The notes: generated from the sequence alone by a model not told the origin. Positions 7,308 to 16,064 are shown, numbered from the stretch's first letter. The stretch is DNA of 64,000 bases from DASQBT01 sp963746955 (GCA_963746955.1 CAVVDR010000013.1:59400-123399), one strand, 5' to 3'. Made by a program: numbers and translations.

Positions 7308-8270
7308 TTATTTGCGTTTGTCCCTTAAACGGTCGCTGGTGCGGACCAGGGTCTGAAACAAGGGTGCAGGCAACAACGACGGCAACAGATACTTCAGGTC
7401 CCCTGCCGCCCAATACCGCTTGAAGAAGGCATGGCGAAACAGGATCTGGGCGTCCAGCAGATTGCGCTGCCAGTAGGCACGATAGGCCTCTCGCAGCAAG
7501 AATCCGTCGGATAGCTCGGTGATCTTGTCCTTGGGCAAATGGGCGACCTGATCAGGATGATGCGTCACAAAATCCCTCCGCACCTGCAAAGCATCCAGAA
7601 CCCGCTTCCATCTGGTCTTGGAAATCTGCTCCTTGTCGTGCCAGCGGTGAAATGCCAGCACCTCCGGCACCCGCACGATCTTATGCGTGTGCGCATAAAG
7701 TCGAAGCCAAAGGTCATAATCCATTGAGGAGAAGCGCCGCTCGGAAAACCCTTTGACGGCATCAATGGCCTCCCGCCGCACGAGTGCCGCGTGAATCGGC
7801 CACGGGCAAGTGCGCAAGAATTCAGCGGCCGTATCCATCTGGCTGTAATCCGGGGGTATGTAAGGGTCAGTTCCGGGCGCGCCCTCCTGTATGTCTTGCC
7901 ACCCGCAATAGGCGATGTCGGCCTGATGGTCATTCAATGCGGTTGCAAGTTTTTCCAGCGCGTCTGGCGTCCAGTAATCGTCGGCATCAAGAAACGCCAC
8001 GCGCCCGCCGTGCGCGCGTTCCAGCCCGAGGTTGCGCGCGGGATAGAGTCCCATGCGGCCCTCGAACAACAAGGTCATGCGCGGAGAATGGCGTGCGGCA
8101 AGCTGCTGCAGAATGTCTATGGTGCCATCAGTCGAGCCATCGTCCACGACGATCAGTTCGACTTCCGGATAAGTCTGATTCATCACGCAGCTCACAGCCT
8201 CTTCGACATAGGTGGCAGCGTTGTAGCAGGGCATGATGACCGAGATCAGTGCGGGGTCAAAGTTTTCCAT
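7308..8270 (-). CDS. Family 2 glycosyltransferase
   Basis: GT-A fold glycosyltransferase of 320 residues. The N-terminus is typical of GT2 (ALISVIMPCYNAATYVEEAV), with VVDDGSTDGT binding the nucleotide sugar and DADD as the metal-binding motif. The start used here is the ATG giving MENFDPAL; the frame stays open upstream without similarity. It probably adds a sugar to a surface polysaccharide or lipid, but no other glycan genes flank it, so donor and acceptor are unknown. It converges on the cytochrome gene and is isolated. Confidence 0.85.
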   Translation of the reverse strand: MENFDPALISVIMPCYNAATYVEEAVSCVMNQTYPEVELIVVDDGSTDGTIDILQQLAARHSPRMTLLFEGRMGLYPARNLGLERAHGGRVAFLDADDYWTPDALEKLATALNDHQADIAYCGWQDIQEGAPGTDPYIPPDYSQMDTAAEFLRTCPWPIHAALVRREAIDAVKGFSERRFSSMDYDLWLRLYAHTHKIVRVPEVLAFHRWHDKEQISKTRWKRVLDALQVRRDFVTHHPDQVAHLPKDKITELSDGFLLREAYRAYWQRNLLDAQILFRHAFFKRYWAAGDLKYLLPSLLPAPLFQTLVRTSDRLRDKRK

Positions 8271-8603
8271 TGTTGTATGTTCTTCCCTTTTGCTTGGCCC
8301 AGTCAGCCGTGGCGCCATGATTCGGTCAGCCAGGCGCTGACCTTTTGCCAATCTTTGAGAGTGCCATTGCAGTAGACATGCATGTTACTGCATTGCTGAG
8401 ACAATTCTCCAGCGGCCTTTCGAGACCGTCGGTTTCTGTATCGGGCCAGGATTGCCGACTTGCGCCAATAGCGGATCTGTCAACGATGCATTTGAGTCGG
8501 CAGCAGCCTTCGCTTCACGTTGCAACACAGCACTTCGCGGCAATCGTTTCTGGGAAATGCTGCGCGTTCAACAGGGGATTTCGAATATCCTGTTCCTGAA
8601 GCC
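8271..8603. other. Gene-free gap of 333 bases
   Basis: This stretch lies upstream of the glycosyltransferase and downstream of moaE. A short plus-strand frame crosses it but has no recognisable domain, ribosome site or lipid/signal feature. I see no clear promoter, hairpin or repeat. Confidence 0.5.
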
Positions 8604-9053
8604 CTATTCCCAGCGTTTCGCGGCACTCTCATCTGATGCGCGCAGGTCTACCCAGCGCTCACCATCCGGGGTGGTCTCTTTCTTCCAGAACGGAGCGCGG
8701 GTCTTGAGATAATCCATGATGAACTCGCAGGCGGCGAAGGCATCGCCGCGGTGACAGGAAGCCACGCCGACAAACACGATCTGTTCCATGGGCTTCAGGT
8801 GTCCGACCCGGTGGATGACCGTCGCATCCTTGATCTGCCAGCGCCGGCTGGCCGCCTCCATGATCTCCGACAGGGCTCGCGTGGTCATCGCCGGGTAATG
8901 TTCCAGAAACAAGCCGGTTACTCCTTTGCTGTCATTGAGGTCTTTCACCCGCCCCACAAAGCAGGCGATTCCGCCGACGGTGGCATTACCGGCCCCCAAT
9001 GCACCCAACTCGGCGCCCGCATCGAAGTCCGCTTCCTGAATCAGAATCTTCAT
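8604..9053 (-). CDS. moaE: Molybdopterin synthase catalytic subunit MoaE
   Basis: Large subunit of molybdopterin synthase, which inserts the two dithiolene sulfurs into precursor Z (cPMP) using thiocarboxylated MoaD. The 149 residues carry the conserved early GGIACFVGRVKD, the central LEHYPAM, and the C-terminal ASCHRGDAFAAC and WKKE, where the catalytic lysines lie. The start MKILIQEAD is used; a longer frame adds only four residues with no support. It is the last gene of the mobB-moeA-moaD-moaE operon, 61 bases after moaD. Confidence 0.95.
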   Translation of the reverse strand: MKILIQEADFDAGAELGALGAGNATVGGIACFVGRVKDLNDSKGVTGLFLEHYPAMTTRALSEIMEAASRRWQIKDATVIHRVGHLKPMEQIVFVGVASCHRGDAFAACEFIMDYLKTRAPFWKKETTPDGERWVDLRASDESAAKRWE

Positions 9054-9114
9054 GGTTTTCCCTCGCAACTGCCGTGCGCCGTGGCGGGCCGATCACGCGC
9101 AAAGGGCGAATTAC

Positions 9115-9372
9115 TTAGCCGCCGGTCACTGGCGGAAAAATCGCCACTTCATCGCCATCCTGAAGCGGCGTGATCAGGCCTGCCAGTTGCTGATTGACGG
9201 CAAGCCGGTTGCCGCTGTCCACGCCGGCTTCCTTGGCCCAAACCCCACCCCGCTTGCGCAGCAGATCCAGCAATGCGGCAATGTTGGCTTTCTCGCCAGG
9301 CAACTCGATCACTTCCGTTTCCGTTCCCACCGCCTCGCGCAGGCGGGCGAAATACAGCACCCTGACTTTCAT
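9115..9372 (-). CDS. moaD: Molybdopterin synthase sulfur-carrier subunit MoaD
   Basis: Ubiquitin-like sulfur carrier of 85 residues ending in the required Gly-Gly (PPVTGG). The C-terminal glycine is adenylated by MoeB, then thiocarboxylated, and donates sulfur within the MoaD-MoaE heterotetramer. The N-terminal strand MKVRVLYFARLREAVG is standard. Its ATG overlaps the moeA stop (ATGA). No moeB lies in the window, so activation must be encoded elsewhere. Confidence 0.94.
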   Translation of the reverse strand: MKVRVLYFARLREAVGTETEVIELPGEKANIAALLDLLRKRGGVWAKEAGVDSGNRLAVNQQLAGLITPLQDGDEVAIFPPVTGG

Positions 9373-10571
9373 CCTAGTACCTCACTGAAGGGAATAAACC
9401 GTACCCACTCGCCGCGAGTGACCGTCTGGCCAACCGCGATATCCACAAACCCATCGCCCCAGGTGGCCGAGGTCAGCACCCCGGAACTCTGATTGGGATA
9501 TAACCTGACCTCTGCCGCGCCATCCGCGTCCGGCACCATCAGGCCACGCAGGAATTCGCGGCGCTCGCCCGCTCTGGGCCAGTCAAATGCGGCCTTGAGC
9601 GGAAACGCCCGATACAGCACCCGGGTTGCGCCCATACGCCGTAGCAGAAACGGCCGGGCAAACAGGCAGAAGGTGGCAAACACGGAAACCGGATTGCCCG
9701 GCAGGCCGATAAAATCCGCGTCGTTTACGCGGCCATAGACCACAGGTTTGCCGGGCCTCATCGCCACCTTCCACATCTCCAGCTGACCCAGTTTTTCCAG
9801 GGCTGCCTTGACGTGGTCTTCCTCTCCGACGGAAACTCCGCCGCTGGTGATGACAACGTCCGCCCAGTCGGCCGCCTGTTCCAGCGTCCTGACGGTTGCA
9901 TCAAGCGAATCCGGCACCCGGCCAAAATCGCGCAGGTCGGCGTTCAGCCCTTGCAGCAGTCCGGTGAGCGTGTAGCGGTTGGAATTGTAGATCTGGCCGG
10001 GATTGATTGGCTCGCCGGGTTCGGCCAGTTCATCGCCGGTGGAAAAGATCGCCACTTTCAGACGGCGCACCACCGCTAGCGACGCCGCTCCGGCAGACGC
10101 GGCCAGTCCCAGCTCCGCGGCCCCAAGGCGGGTGCCGGGACACAACACTTCACATCCGGCCGCGAGATCCTCGCCCGCCCGGCGGATATGCTGGCCCAGC
10201 CTGGGCACGACCGGAAAACGGACTTCTTCGCCCTCCACGATTGCGCTTTCCTGCATCACCACCGCGTCCGCCCCCGGTGGAATCGGCGCCCCGGTGAATA
10301 TGCGGGCCGCCGTGCCGCTTTGCAGCCGCTGACCCACGCGACCCGCCGTTATGCGCTGGCTCACCCACATGGGCACGCCGGCTTGCACGTCCGCAATCCG
10401 CACCGCATAACCATCCATCGCACTGTTGTCCAGCGGCGGCACGGTCACGCTCGATACCACTCCCCTGCCGAGCACCCGCCCCAGGGCGCCGTCCAGGCTG
10501 ACCACTTCCGTATCATCCAGGGGACGAGCCCGCTTGAGCAGCTCGGCCAGTAACTGTTCCGCACTCAGCAA
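9369..10571 (-). CDS. moeA: Molybdopterin molybdotransferase MoeA
   Basis: Inserts molybdate into adenylated molybdopterin to give Moco. About 400 residues from the TTG start used here. Typical pieces are SAMDGYAVR (here NSAMDGYAV), the FTGAPIPPGADAVVMQE stretch, and the MoaB/MogA-like domain with TGDEL, TSGGVSVGEEDH and the late GLPGNPVS. The frame could open at a TTG at 10607, but that one lies inside mobB without a ribosome site. The TTG at 10571 follows GGGAG by six bases and abuts the mobB stop, so I prefer it. It is coupled to moaD downstream. Confidence 0.93.
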   Translation of the reverse strand: MLSAEQLLAELLKRARPLDDTEVVSLDGALGRVLGRGVVSSVTVPPLDNSAMDGYAVRIADVQAGVPMWVSQRITAGRVGQRLQSGTAARIFTGAPIPPGADAVVMQESAIVEGEEVRFPVVPRLGQHIRRAGEDLAAGCEVLCPGTRLGAAELGLAASAGAASLAVVRRLKVAIFSTGDELAEPGEPINPGQIYNSNRYTLTGLLQGLNADLRDFGRVPDSLDATVRTLEQAADWADVVITSGGVSVGEEDHVKAALEKLGQLEMWKVAMRPGKPVVYGRVNDADFIGLPGNPVSVFATFCLFARPFLLRRMGATRVLYRAFPLKAAFDWPRAGERREFLRGLMVPDADGAAEVRLYPNQSSGVLTSATWGDGFVDIAVGQTVTRGEWVRFIPFSEVLG

Positions 10572-10572
10572 T

Positions 10573-11127
10573 TCAAACTCCCGTCGTGGTCCGAATAAAG
10601 GACGCAATTCCCGCTATGTCGTCCAGTTCGAAACGGCGCAGTTTACCCGAAGGCGGCACATCGGACGCCACCGCCCCGATCAGGCTGTCCTCCGGATACA
10701 GCCAGGGCTTGCCCAGCGCCTGCCGATGGATTTCCAGTTTGGGGATGGCCTCGCGCTTGAAGCCCTCCACCAGCACCAGGTCGCAGGGCGACAGGTGTTT
10801 CAGCAGTTGGGCCAATCCGGGCTCGGGCTCGTGTCTCAATTCATGCATCAGCGCCCAGCGGCTCGCAGTCACCAACAGCACCTCAAGGGCACCCGCCTGA
10901 CGGTGGCGCCAGCTATCCTTGCCCGGGGTATCGGTATCGGCATGGTGATGGGCGTGCTTCAGGGTCGATACCTTGAGGCCGCCCTGCACCAGGACCGGGA
11001 TCAGCTTCTCCAGCAGAGTCGTCTTGCCGCTGCCGCTCCAGCCCGCGAAGCCAAACACCGCCGGGCAAGGCCTGCTGGCTTCGCCCGACGTAGGTATCCC
11101 GACATGGGTATGGAAATCCGCTGGCAT
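10573..11127 (-). CDS. mobB: Molybdopterin-guanine dinucleotide biosynthesis protein MobB
   Basis: GTP-binding adaptor of 184 residues that assists bis-MGD formation with MobA. The Walker A loop GWSGSGKTT (residues 29-37) and the later LVEGFKREAIPKLE motif are diagnostic. The N-terminal 20 residues before the fold are unusual and the ATG has no ribosome site, so translation could begin nearer the Walker region. The gene is first in the minus-strand Moco operon. Its upstream region holds a ModE-like operator only four bases from this ATG, so repression by molybdate is likely (inference). Confidence 0.88.
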   Translation of the reverse strand: MPADFHTHVGIPTSGEASRPCPAVFGFAGWSGSGKTTLLEKLIPVLVQGGLKVSTLKHAHHHADTDTPGKDSWRHRQAGALEVLLVTASRWALMHELRHEPEPGLAQLLKHLSPCDLVLVEGFKREAIPKLEIHRQALGKPWLYPEDSLIGAVASDVPPSGKLRRFELDDIAGIASFIRTTTGV

Positions 11128-11130
11128 ATG

Positions 11131-11154
11131 GGTTATATCTTAAAATATATAACG
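11131..11154. promoter_or_regulatory. ModE-like operator between mobB and moaA
   Basis: Two 8-base arms, GGTTATAT (11131-11138) and ATATAACG (11147-11154), are separated by 8 bases; seven of eight positions pair. This is the layout of the Escherichia coli modA operator as I recall it (CGTTATAT-N8-ACATAACG). It sits in the 41-base gap between divergent mobB and moaA, so one bound ModE dimer could control both arms. The element is seen directly; its function is inferred. Confidence 0.72.
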
Positions 11155-11168
11155 AGGTTCAGCCACCC

Positions 11169-12140
11169 ATGCTCACCGATCCGTTTGGCCGCTCGATCGA
11201 ATACATCCGCGTTTCCGTCACGGATCGTTGCGATTTGCGCTGCACTTATTGTATGCCTGTGGGCTTCAAGGATTTCGAGGAGCCGGAACACTGGCTGACA
11301 TTCGACGAACTGGAGCGCCTGCTGGGCCTGTTTGCCCGTCTAGGCACCCGGCGCATCCGTCTGACCGGCGGCGAACCCTTGCTACGCTGGCATGTCACCG
11401 ATCTGGCTACACGTCTTGCCAGCCTGCCGGGCGTGGAAGACCTGTCCATGTCGACCAATGCCACCCAGCTTGGCAAGCACGCTCAGGCATTAAAGATCGC
11501 GGGGGTCAAGCGGCTCAACGTCAGTCTGGATTCGCTGCGCCCCGAACGGGTGCAAGCCATCAATGGGCGCGATGTTCTTCCCCAGGTCCTCGAAGGCCTG
11601 GAAATGGCGCGATCGATCGGTTTTCAGAGCATCAAGATCAACATGGTGGCGATGCAAGGCGTCAACGACGACGAAATCGATGACCTGGTTGCCTACTGCA
11701 TGGACCGGGGATTTGTCTTGCGCCTGATCGAAACCATGCCCATGGGCGAAACCGGGCGTCACGCGCATTACCTGGATTTGCAGCCGGTCAAGGAACGCCT
11801 GAAACAGCGCTTTGGCCTGATGGATTCCGTGCTGCCAGGAGGCGGGCCGGCCCGCTACCTTGGGACCAGGGACGGCGGCTTCAACGTCGGTTTCATCACC
11901 CCCATTTCCCAACACTTCTGCGCCACCTGCAACCGGGTTCGCCTGGCGGTGGACGGCACCATGTACCTGTGCCTGGGACAGGAAGCCAAGTTCGAGTTCC
12001 GTCCCCTGTTGCGCGAAGGCGCAAGCGATGCCGAACTGGAAACGGCGGTCAGGCAGGCCATCAGCCTCAAGCCTGAACGCCACGAGTTTCGCGAAAAGCC
12101 GGAGAAAATCATCCGCTTCATGTCGATGACCGGGGGCTAG
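11169..12140 (+). CDS. moaA: GTP 3',8-cyclase MoaA
   Basis: Radical-SAM enzyme that starts molybdopterin synthesis by converting GTP to the cyclic intermediate that MoaC turns into cPMP. The N-terminal cluster motif is C21-x3-C25-x2-C28, and the C-terminal 4Fe-4S cluster is C251-x2-C254-x13-C268. The 323-residue protein ends in the Gly-Gly tail needed for activity (SMTGG). Its promoter region holds the ModE-like operator shared with mobB. moaC is not in this window. Confidence 0.96.
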   Translation: MLTDPFGRSIEYIRVSVTDRCDLRCTYCMPVGFKDFEEPEHWLTFDELERLLGLFARLGTRRIRLTGGEPLLRWHVTDLATRLASLPGVEDLSMSTNATQLGKHAQALKIAGVKRLNVSLDSLRPERVQAINGRDVLPQVLEGLEMARSIGFQSIKINMVAMQGVNDDEIDDLVAYCMDRGFVLRLIETMPMGETGRHAHYLDLQPVKERLKQRFGLMDSVLPGGGPARYLGTRDGGFNVGFITPISQHFCATCNRVRLAVDGTMYLCLGQEAKFEFRPLLREGASDAELETAVRQAISLKPERHEFREKPEKIIRFMSMTGG

Positions 12141-12286
12141 CAAACCACTATCGCAGGGAATGTGCAGAACCTGCGAGCCGAATGCACTTGGATACGGAGT
12201 GCCGGCCCGGTCAAAATCTTCACGTTGTGCTGATTCCCTATTTCACGCATGGATTTAAGCGGCCTTGCAGCCCTTAAACTGTGTCA

Positions 12287-13754
12287 ATGAACACGCTCGA
12301 CACGTTGCAGTTCGACAATCGCTTTGCCCGTTTGCCGGAACCCATGCACACCCGGCTACAGCCTACGCCGGTGCCGAAACCTTACCTGGTCAGCGCCAAT
12401 TCCGATGGCGCGGCACTGATCGGCCTGGACCCGGCCGAGCTGGAAAAGCACGAATTTGTGGAAACGTTCGCCGGCAACCGTCCGCTGGCAGGCGCCGACC
12501 CGCTTGCGGCGCTTTACTCCGGCCACCAGTTCGGCCACTACGTTTCGCGACTGGGCGATGGCCGCGCCATCCTGCTCGGAGAGACCATCAACGCGGAAGG
12601 CGCGCGATGGGAGATCCAGCTCAAGGGCGCCGGCAAGACCCCCTATTCGCGCGGCGGCGACGGGCGTGCCGTGCTGCGCTCCTCGATCCGCGAATACCTC
12701 TGTTCCGAGGCCATGCATGGCCTCGGTATCCCCACCACGAGGGCCCTTTGCCTGGTGGGCACCGACCTGCCCGTATATCGGGAAGACGATGAGACCGGCG
12801 CGCTGCTTACCCGCTTGTCGCCCAGCTTCATCCGCTTCGGCTCCTTCGAGGTGTTCTTCTATCGCAATCAGCACGACTACTTGAAGACCCTGGCGGATTT
12901 CACCATCGAACATTACTTTTCGCATCTGGCCGGGCAGGATGATACCTATGCCCTGTGGCTCAAGGAAGTGGTCGAACGCACCGCACGCCTGATGGCCCGT
13001 TGGCAGGCCGTGGGCTTTTGCCACGGCGTGATGAACACCGACAACATGTCCATCCTGGGACTGACCCTGGACTACGGTCCCTTCGGTTTCATGGAAGCCT
13101 TTGATCCGCGCTACATCTGCAACCATTCCGATGACGCCGGTCGCTATGCCTATGACCAGCAACCGGATGTCGGCGCCTGGAACTGCACCTGCCTGGCTCA
13201 GGCCCTCACGCCGCTGATGGGCGTGGATAGCGCGAAATCCGCCATCGAAGCCTATCCGCAGGCGTTCACGACCCATTATGTGGAACTCATGGCCGCCAAG
13301 CTCGGGCTGGAGCCTCAGCAGGACGTAGTCGATATGCTGATCCGGCTGTTGAATCTGTTGGCGCAGAACAAAACCGATTACACCCTGTTCTTCCGCAAGC
13401 TGTGCGAGTTCGACATGACCGAAGGCGCGCCCAACAACCCGCTGCGCGACACTTTTCTCGACCGGGAGAGCTTCGATGCCTGGGCCGGCGACTACGCCGC
13501 GCTGCTGCGCCGCCAAGGCAGACCACAAGACCAGCGCAAGGCAGCGATGAAGAGCCATCAATCCCAAATACATCCTGCGCAATTACCTGGCGGAGATCGC
13601 CATTCGCAAGGCAACCAACGAGCGGGATTACAGTGAGATCGACAGGCTGCTGAAGTTGTTGCGCACGCCCTTTGACGAACAGCCTGAATTCGTGGACTAT
13701 GCCAGGCAGCCGCCCGACTGGGCCAACAAGATTGAAGTAAGCTGCTCCTCCTGA
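12287..13754 (+). pseudogene. selO: Protein adenylyltransferase SelO (YdiU), frameshifted near the 3' end
   Basis: Pseudokinase-fold enzyme that AMPylates proteins in oxidative stress. The first 425 or so residues read normally: FDNRFARLPEPMHTR start, YSGHQFGHY, RGGDGRAVLRSSIREYL, HGVMNTDNMSI and DYGPFGFMEAFDP. After AAMK at 13547-13552 the frame shifts by one base (13553-13556) and stops at 13636. The expected C-terminus (INPKYILRNYLAEIA, then IEVSCSS) continues in the next frame to a TGA at 13752-13754, with Cys at the place where eukaryotic homologues have selenocysteine. Either a recent frameshift or a sequencing error. A GTG at 12281 is an alternative start. Confidence 0.85.
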
Positions 13755-13755
13755 C

Positions 13756-14478
13756 TTGAAACTCCTGCCGATTCCTTTGTTCATTGCAGGCGTGGCCTTG
13801 GGCCTCGCGGCCTGTTCATCCCAACCCATCCAGCGCAGCGATGGCACTACTACCGCGCGCCCCTTCAGCATCGCCAATCTGGTCAAAAGCGATGTGGACA
13901 CGGTTACCGAAATTCACCAGAAGGAAGTCCTCGCTGCGCTCAAGCAACTGTGCGAAAAACTCTACCGCCGCAACCCTGCCGAGTGGCGCAAGAGTAATTT
14001 CACCCGCGAGGAAGACGCAGTGAGCGACATCTTTTCGCCACTGGATCACTGGAATCTGTCGTCCAGACAGACGCTCGACTGGAAGGCCGCCATCTTCACC
14101 GCCTTCCGCGAGGATTATGGCGGCGACCGGATCAAGTCGCTGATGGAAGGCCTGGTGACCATGACCATGGCCTCCTATGACAACAAGACCGAACTCTATC
14201 TGCTGGACAACCTGGACCCGCAAAAACTGTACAACACCGCGCGCAATTTCGAAGTCGTCGCATGGAAACTGTCCAATGCCAAGAATGCCCATGGCGAGTT
14301 GATGCTGCTCAGCAATTCTGTTGATGCCAACGGTGTGGCCAATCTCAGCTTCGAGCGTGAGTTCGGCAGGCTCATCGAAACACAGGACCTCATTGCCTTG
14401 GTCATTGAAGAAAAAACCAACCGCACTATCCGCACCGGCGTAATTGATACCGCCACCTTCATCCTTTTTCCCATCTAG
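13756..14478 (+). CDS. Putative lipoprotein of unknown function
   Basis: Protein of 240 residues starting at a TTG two bases after the true selO stop. A lipoprotein signal is plain (hydrophobic stretch, then LAACSS; lipidated Cys at about residue 20), so it is membrane-anchored in the periplasm. The remainder is mixed helix and strand, with a final strand-rich part ending FILFPI. I do not recognise the family. It lies between selO and the FKBP gene, 13 bases before the latter's ATG, which suggests co-transcription. Confidence 0.72.
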   Translation: MKLLPIPLFIAGVALGLAACSSQPIQRSDGTTTARPFSIANLVKSDVDTVTEIHQKEVLAALKQLCEKLYRRNPAEWRKSNFTREEDAVSDIFSPLDHWNLSSRQTLDWKAAIFTAFREDYGGDRIKSLMEGLVTMTMASYDNKTELYLLDNLDPQKLYNTARNFEVVAWKLSNAKNAHGELMLLSNSVDANGVANLSFEREFGRLIETQDLIALVIEEKTNRTIRTGVIDTATFILFPI

Positions 14479-14491
14479 ACAAGGAGACACC

Positions 14492-14836
14492 ATGTCAACC
14501 CAAACGACCGTATCCGGCCTCATCATCGAAGAACTCACCGAAGGTGCAGGCGATGCCGCCAGCGGGGGCAAGACGGTCGTCGTGCACTACACCGGCTGGC
14601 TCACCGACGGCACCAAGTTCGATTCCAGCAAGGACCGCAACGAGCCCTTCGACTTTCCACTGGGCGCGGGCCATGTGATCAAGGGTTGGGACGAAGGCGT
14701 CGCGGGAATGAAAATCGGCGGCAAGCGCAAGCTCACCATCCCGCCGCAACTCGGCTACGGCAGCCGTGGCGCCGGCGGCGTCATTCCACCCAATGCGACG
14801 CTGGTGTTCGAGGTGGAGTTGATCGCGGTCAGGTAA
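14492..14836 (+). CDS. FKBP-type peptidyl-prolyl cis-trans isomerase
   Basis: Single FKBP domain of 114 residues that speeds Xaa-Pro isomerisation in protein folding. Family landmarks are VVHYTGWLTDGTKFDSS, the FPLGAGHVIKGWDEG active-site stretch, and IPPQLGYGSRGAGGVIPPN with the final FEVELI strand. No signal peptide, so it is cytosolic. AAGGAG lies nine bases before the ATG; the frame extends upstream inside the lipoprotein gene without support. Confidence 0.93.
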   Translation: MSTQTTVSGLIIEELTEGAGDAASGGKTVVVHYTGWLTDGTKFDSSKDRNEPFDFPLGAGHVIKGWDEGVAGMKIGGKRKLTIPPQLGYGSRGAGGVIPPNATLVFEVELIAVR

Positions 14837-14890
14837 GCATTCGGCTGTCGCAATGCAGTGGGGTACAGAAGAATCTTATAGGAATAGCGA

Positions 14891-15727
14891 TTGGCACACC
14901 GTAATCAAAGCTTTGTCGAAGACTTGATAGAAATAACCAGCAAGCTCCCCTGGTGGGCGGGGGTCGTGCTTGCGATTGCTGCGTATTTTTGGCTGCACAG
15001 CGTGTCCACCAGTGAGGTGACGGCAGTCGTCCAGCCCGGAAAGATGGGCGAATTCCTGAGACAGAATATTTTCAAGACGCTGGCTACAGTTGGTCAGTAT
15101 CTGTTGCCGTTCGTTTTTTCCGTGGGTGCGGCCATGTCTGCCTATGGGGGCTACAAGCGCAAGTTATTGCATGAGCAGGTGGCTTCAAGCCCGAGCAGAA
15201 GTTCACTCAACGATTTGAGCTGGCAGCAGTTTGAGGCCTTGGTGGGCGAAGCGTTTCGGCGCAAGGGTTACACAGTGATTGAGACTGGTGGTGGCGGTGC
15301 CGATGGCGGAATTGACCTGGAGTTAAAAAAGGAAGGCGAAACCTTCCTGGTGCAATGCAAGCAGTGGAGAGCCTACAAGGTGGGCGTGAGCACGGTGCGC
15401 GAACTCTATGGGGTGATGGCAGCGAAGGGCGCCACCGGCGGGTTTGTGGTGACATCCGGCGTATTTACGGATGAGGCACGGGCGTTTGCCGCAGGCCGAA
15501 ACATCGAGCTAATGGATGGCAAGGCGCTGCATGGGCTGATTCGCGGGGTGAGCGTGCCTGGCAAGACCGCTTCAGCTTCCCCAGTTGTCGCGACCGCAAG
15601 CACGCCCACATGCCCGATTTGCCAAAGCGTAATGGTGAAGCGTATAGCCAAGCGAAGTACCAATTCGGGAAATGCGTTTTGGGGCTGTTCTCAATACCCT
15701 GCCTGCAAGGGTACGCGCCCGGCCTGA
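14891..15727 (+). CDS. Membrane-anchored Mrr-type restriction endonuclease with topoisomerase zinc finger
   Basis: Protein of 278 residues in three parts. Two membrane segments lie at about residues 22-40 and 65-88. An Mrr_cat nuclease domain follows, with WQQFEALVGEAFRRKGY, the metal Asp in GGADGGIDL and the QCKQ motif (PD-(D/E)xK-type core). A C-terminal C4 zinc finger like those of topoisomerase I (CPICQSVM and WGCSQYPACKG) ends the protein. Mrr domains cut modified DNA, but membrane-anchored forms are not well studied and may act on incoming DNA. The TTG start has only a weak ribosome site. It is probably monocistronic. Confidence 0.85.
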   Translation: MAHRNQSFVEDLIEITSKLPWWAGVVLAIAAYFWLHSVSTSEVTAVVQPGKMGEFLRQNIFKTLATVGQYLLPFVFSVGAAMSAYGGYKRKLLHEQVASSPSRSSLNDLSWQQFEALVGEAFRRKGYTVIETGGGGADGGIDLELKKEGETFLVQCKQWRAYKVGVSTVRELYGVMAAKGATGGFVVTSGVFTDEARAFAAGRNIELMDGKALHGLIRGVSVPGKTASASPVVATASTPTCPICQSVMVKRIAKRSTNSGNAFWGCSQYPACKGTRPA

Positions 15728-15803
15728 CATCAAACCATGACAGCAGTGCCAAAATGCTCGAGGCAATCAGCGCAACCGATTAAGGAATCAATGGGGTCAG
15801 CGA

Positions 15804-15835
15804 GGTAGGGTGGGCAAAGCGTAGCGTGCCCACGC
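15804..15835 (+). repeat. REP-like palindromic element, left copy
   Basis: A 32-base element whose core forms a hairpin (TGGGCA, ten bases, TGCCCA). It is matched in inverted orientation at 16033-16064 with 30 of 32 identities. The pair flanks a remnant of a REP-associated transposase, so this is a BIME-like unit. Confidence 0.75.
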
Positions 15836-15916
15836 AGGACAGCTGCCCCGGTAGAACATATTGATCGTCTATGCGCAGCTTACTGAGGGGTGCAGCGCAT
15901 GCACCCTATGTAAACC

Positions 15917-16025
15917 ATGGCCGTCTGCGTGTTGCCGGATCACCTGCACAACATCTGGGGGCTGCCCGAAGGCGATGCGAAACTACCCACCGCGCTGGAG
16001 TTTCATCAAGCCCCTGGCATGAAGG
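15917..16025 (+). pseudogene. Remnant of a REP-associated tyrosine transposase (RAYT)
   Basis: Reads AVCVLPDHLHNIWGLPEGDA, which holds the HUH-type His pair (HLH) of Y1/IS200-like RAYT transposases. After a frame change it continues with NYPPRWSFIKPLA, matching the RWRLIK region of the same family as I recall it. Both ends of the protein are missing. It lies between two inverted REP-like elements, which are the usual substrates of such transposases. It cannot be active here. Confidence 0.62.
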
Positions 16026-16032
16026 GATCGAC

Positions 16033-16064
16033 GCGTGGGCACGCTGCGCTTTGCTCACCCTACC
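16033..16064 (-). repeat. REP-like palindromic element, right copy
   Basis: Inverted copy of the element at 15804-15835 with two mismatches in 32 bases. The outer ends of the two copies bracket 261 bases, including the RAYT remnant. Confidence 0.75.

Noticed and set aside
11128..11168. Moco riboswitch upstream of moaA
   Set aside because: The gap is 41 bases and is taken up by the ModE-like dyad; the aptamer is over 100 bases.
12141..12286. Possible small RNA or riboswitch between moaA and selO
   Set aside because: No conserved fold or strong promoter-terminator pair is visible.
12356..13582. 408-codon minus-strand frame opposite selO
   Set aside because: Antisense shadow of a GC-rich gene; composition is unlike a protein and selO motifs are clear.
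13752..13754. Selenocysteine insertion at the selO end
   Set aside because: The residue before SS is a Cys codon, and the TGA comes after the two serines as an ordinary stop.
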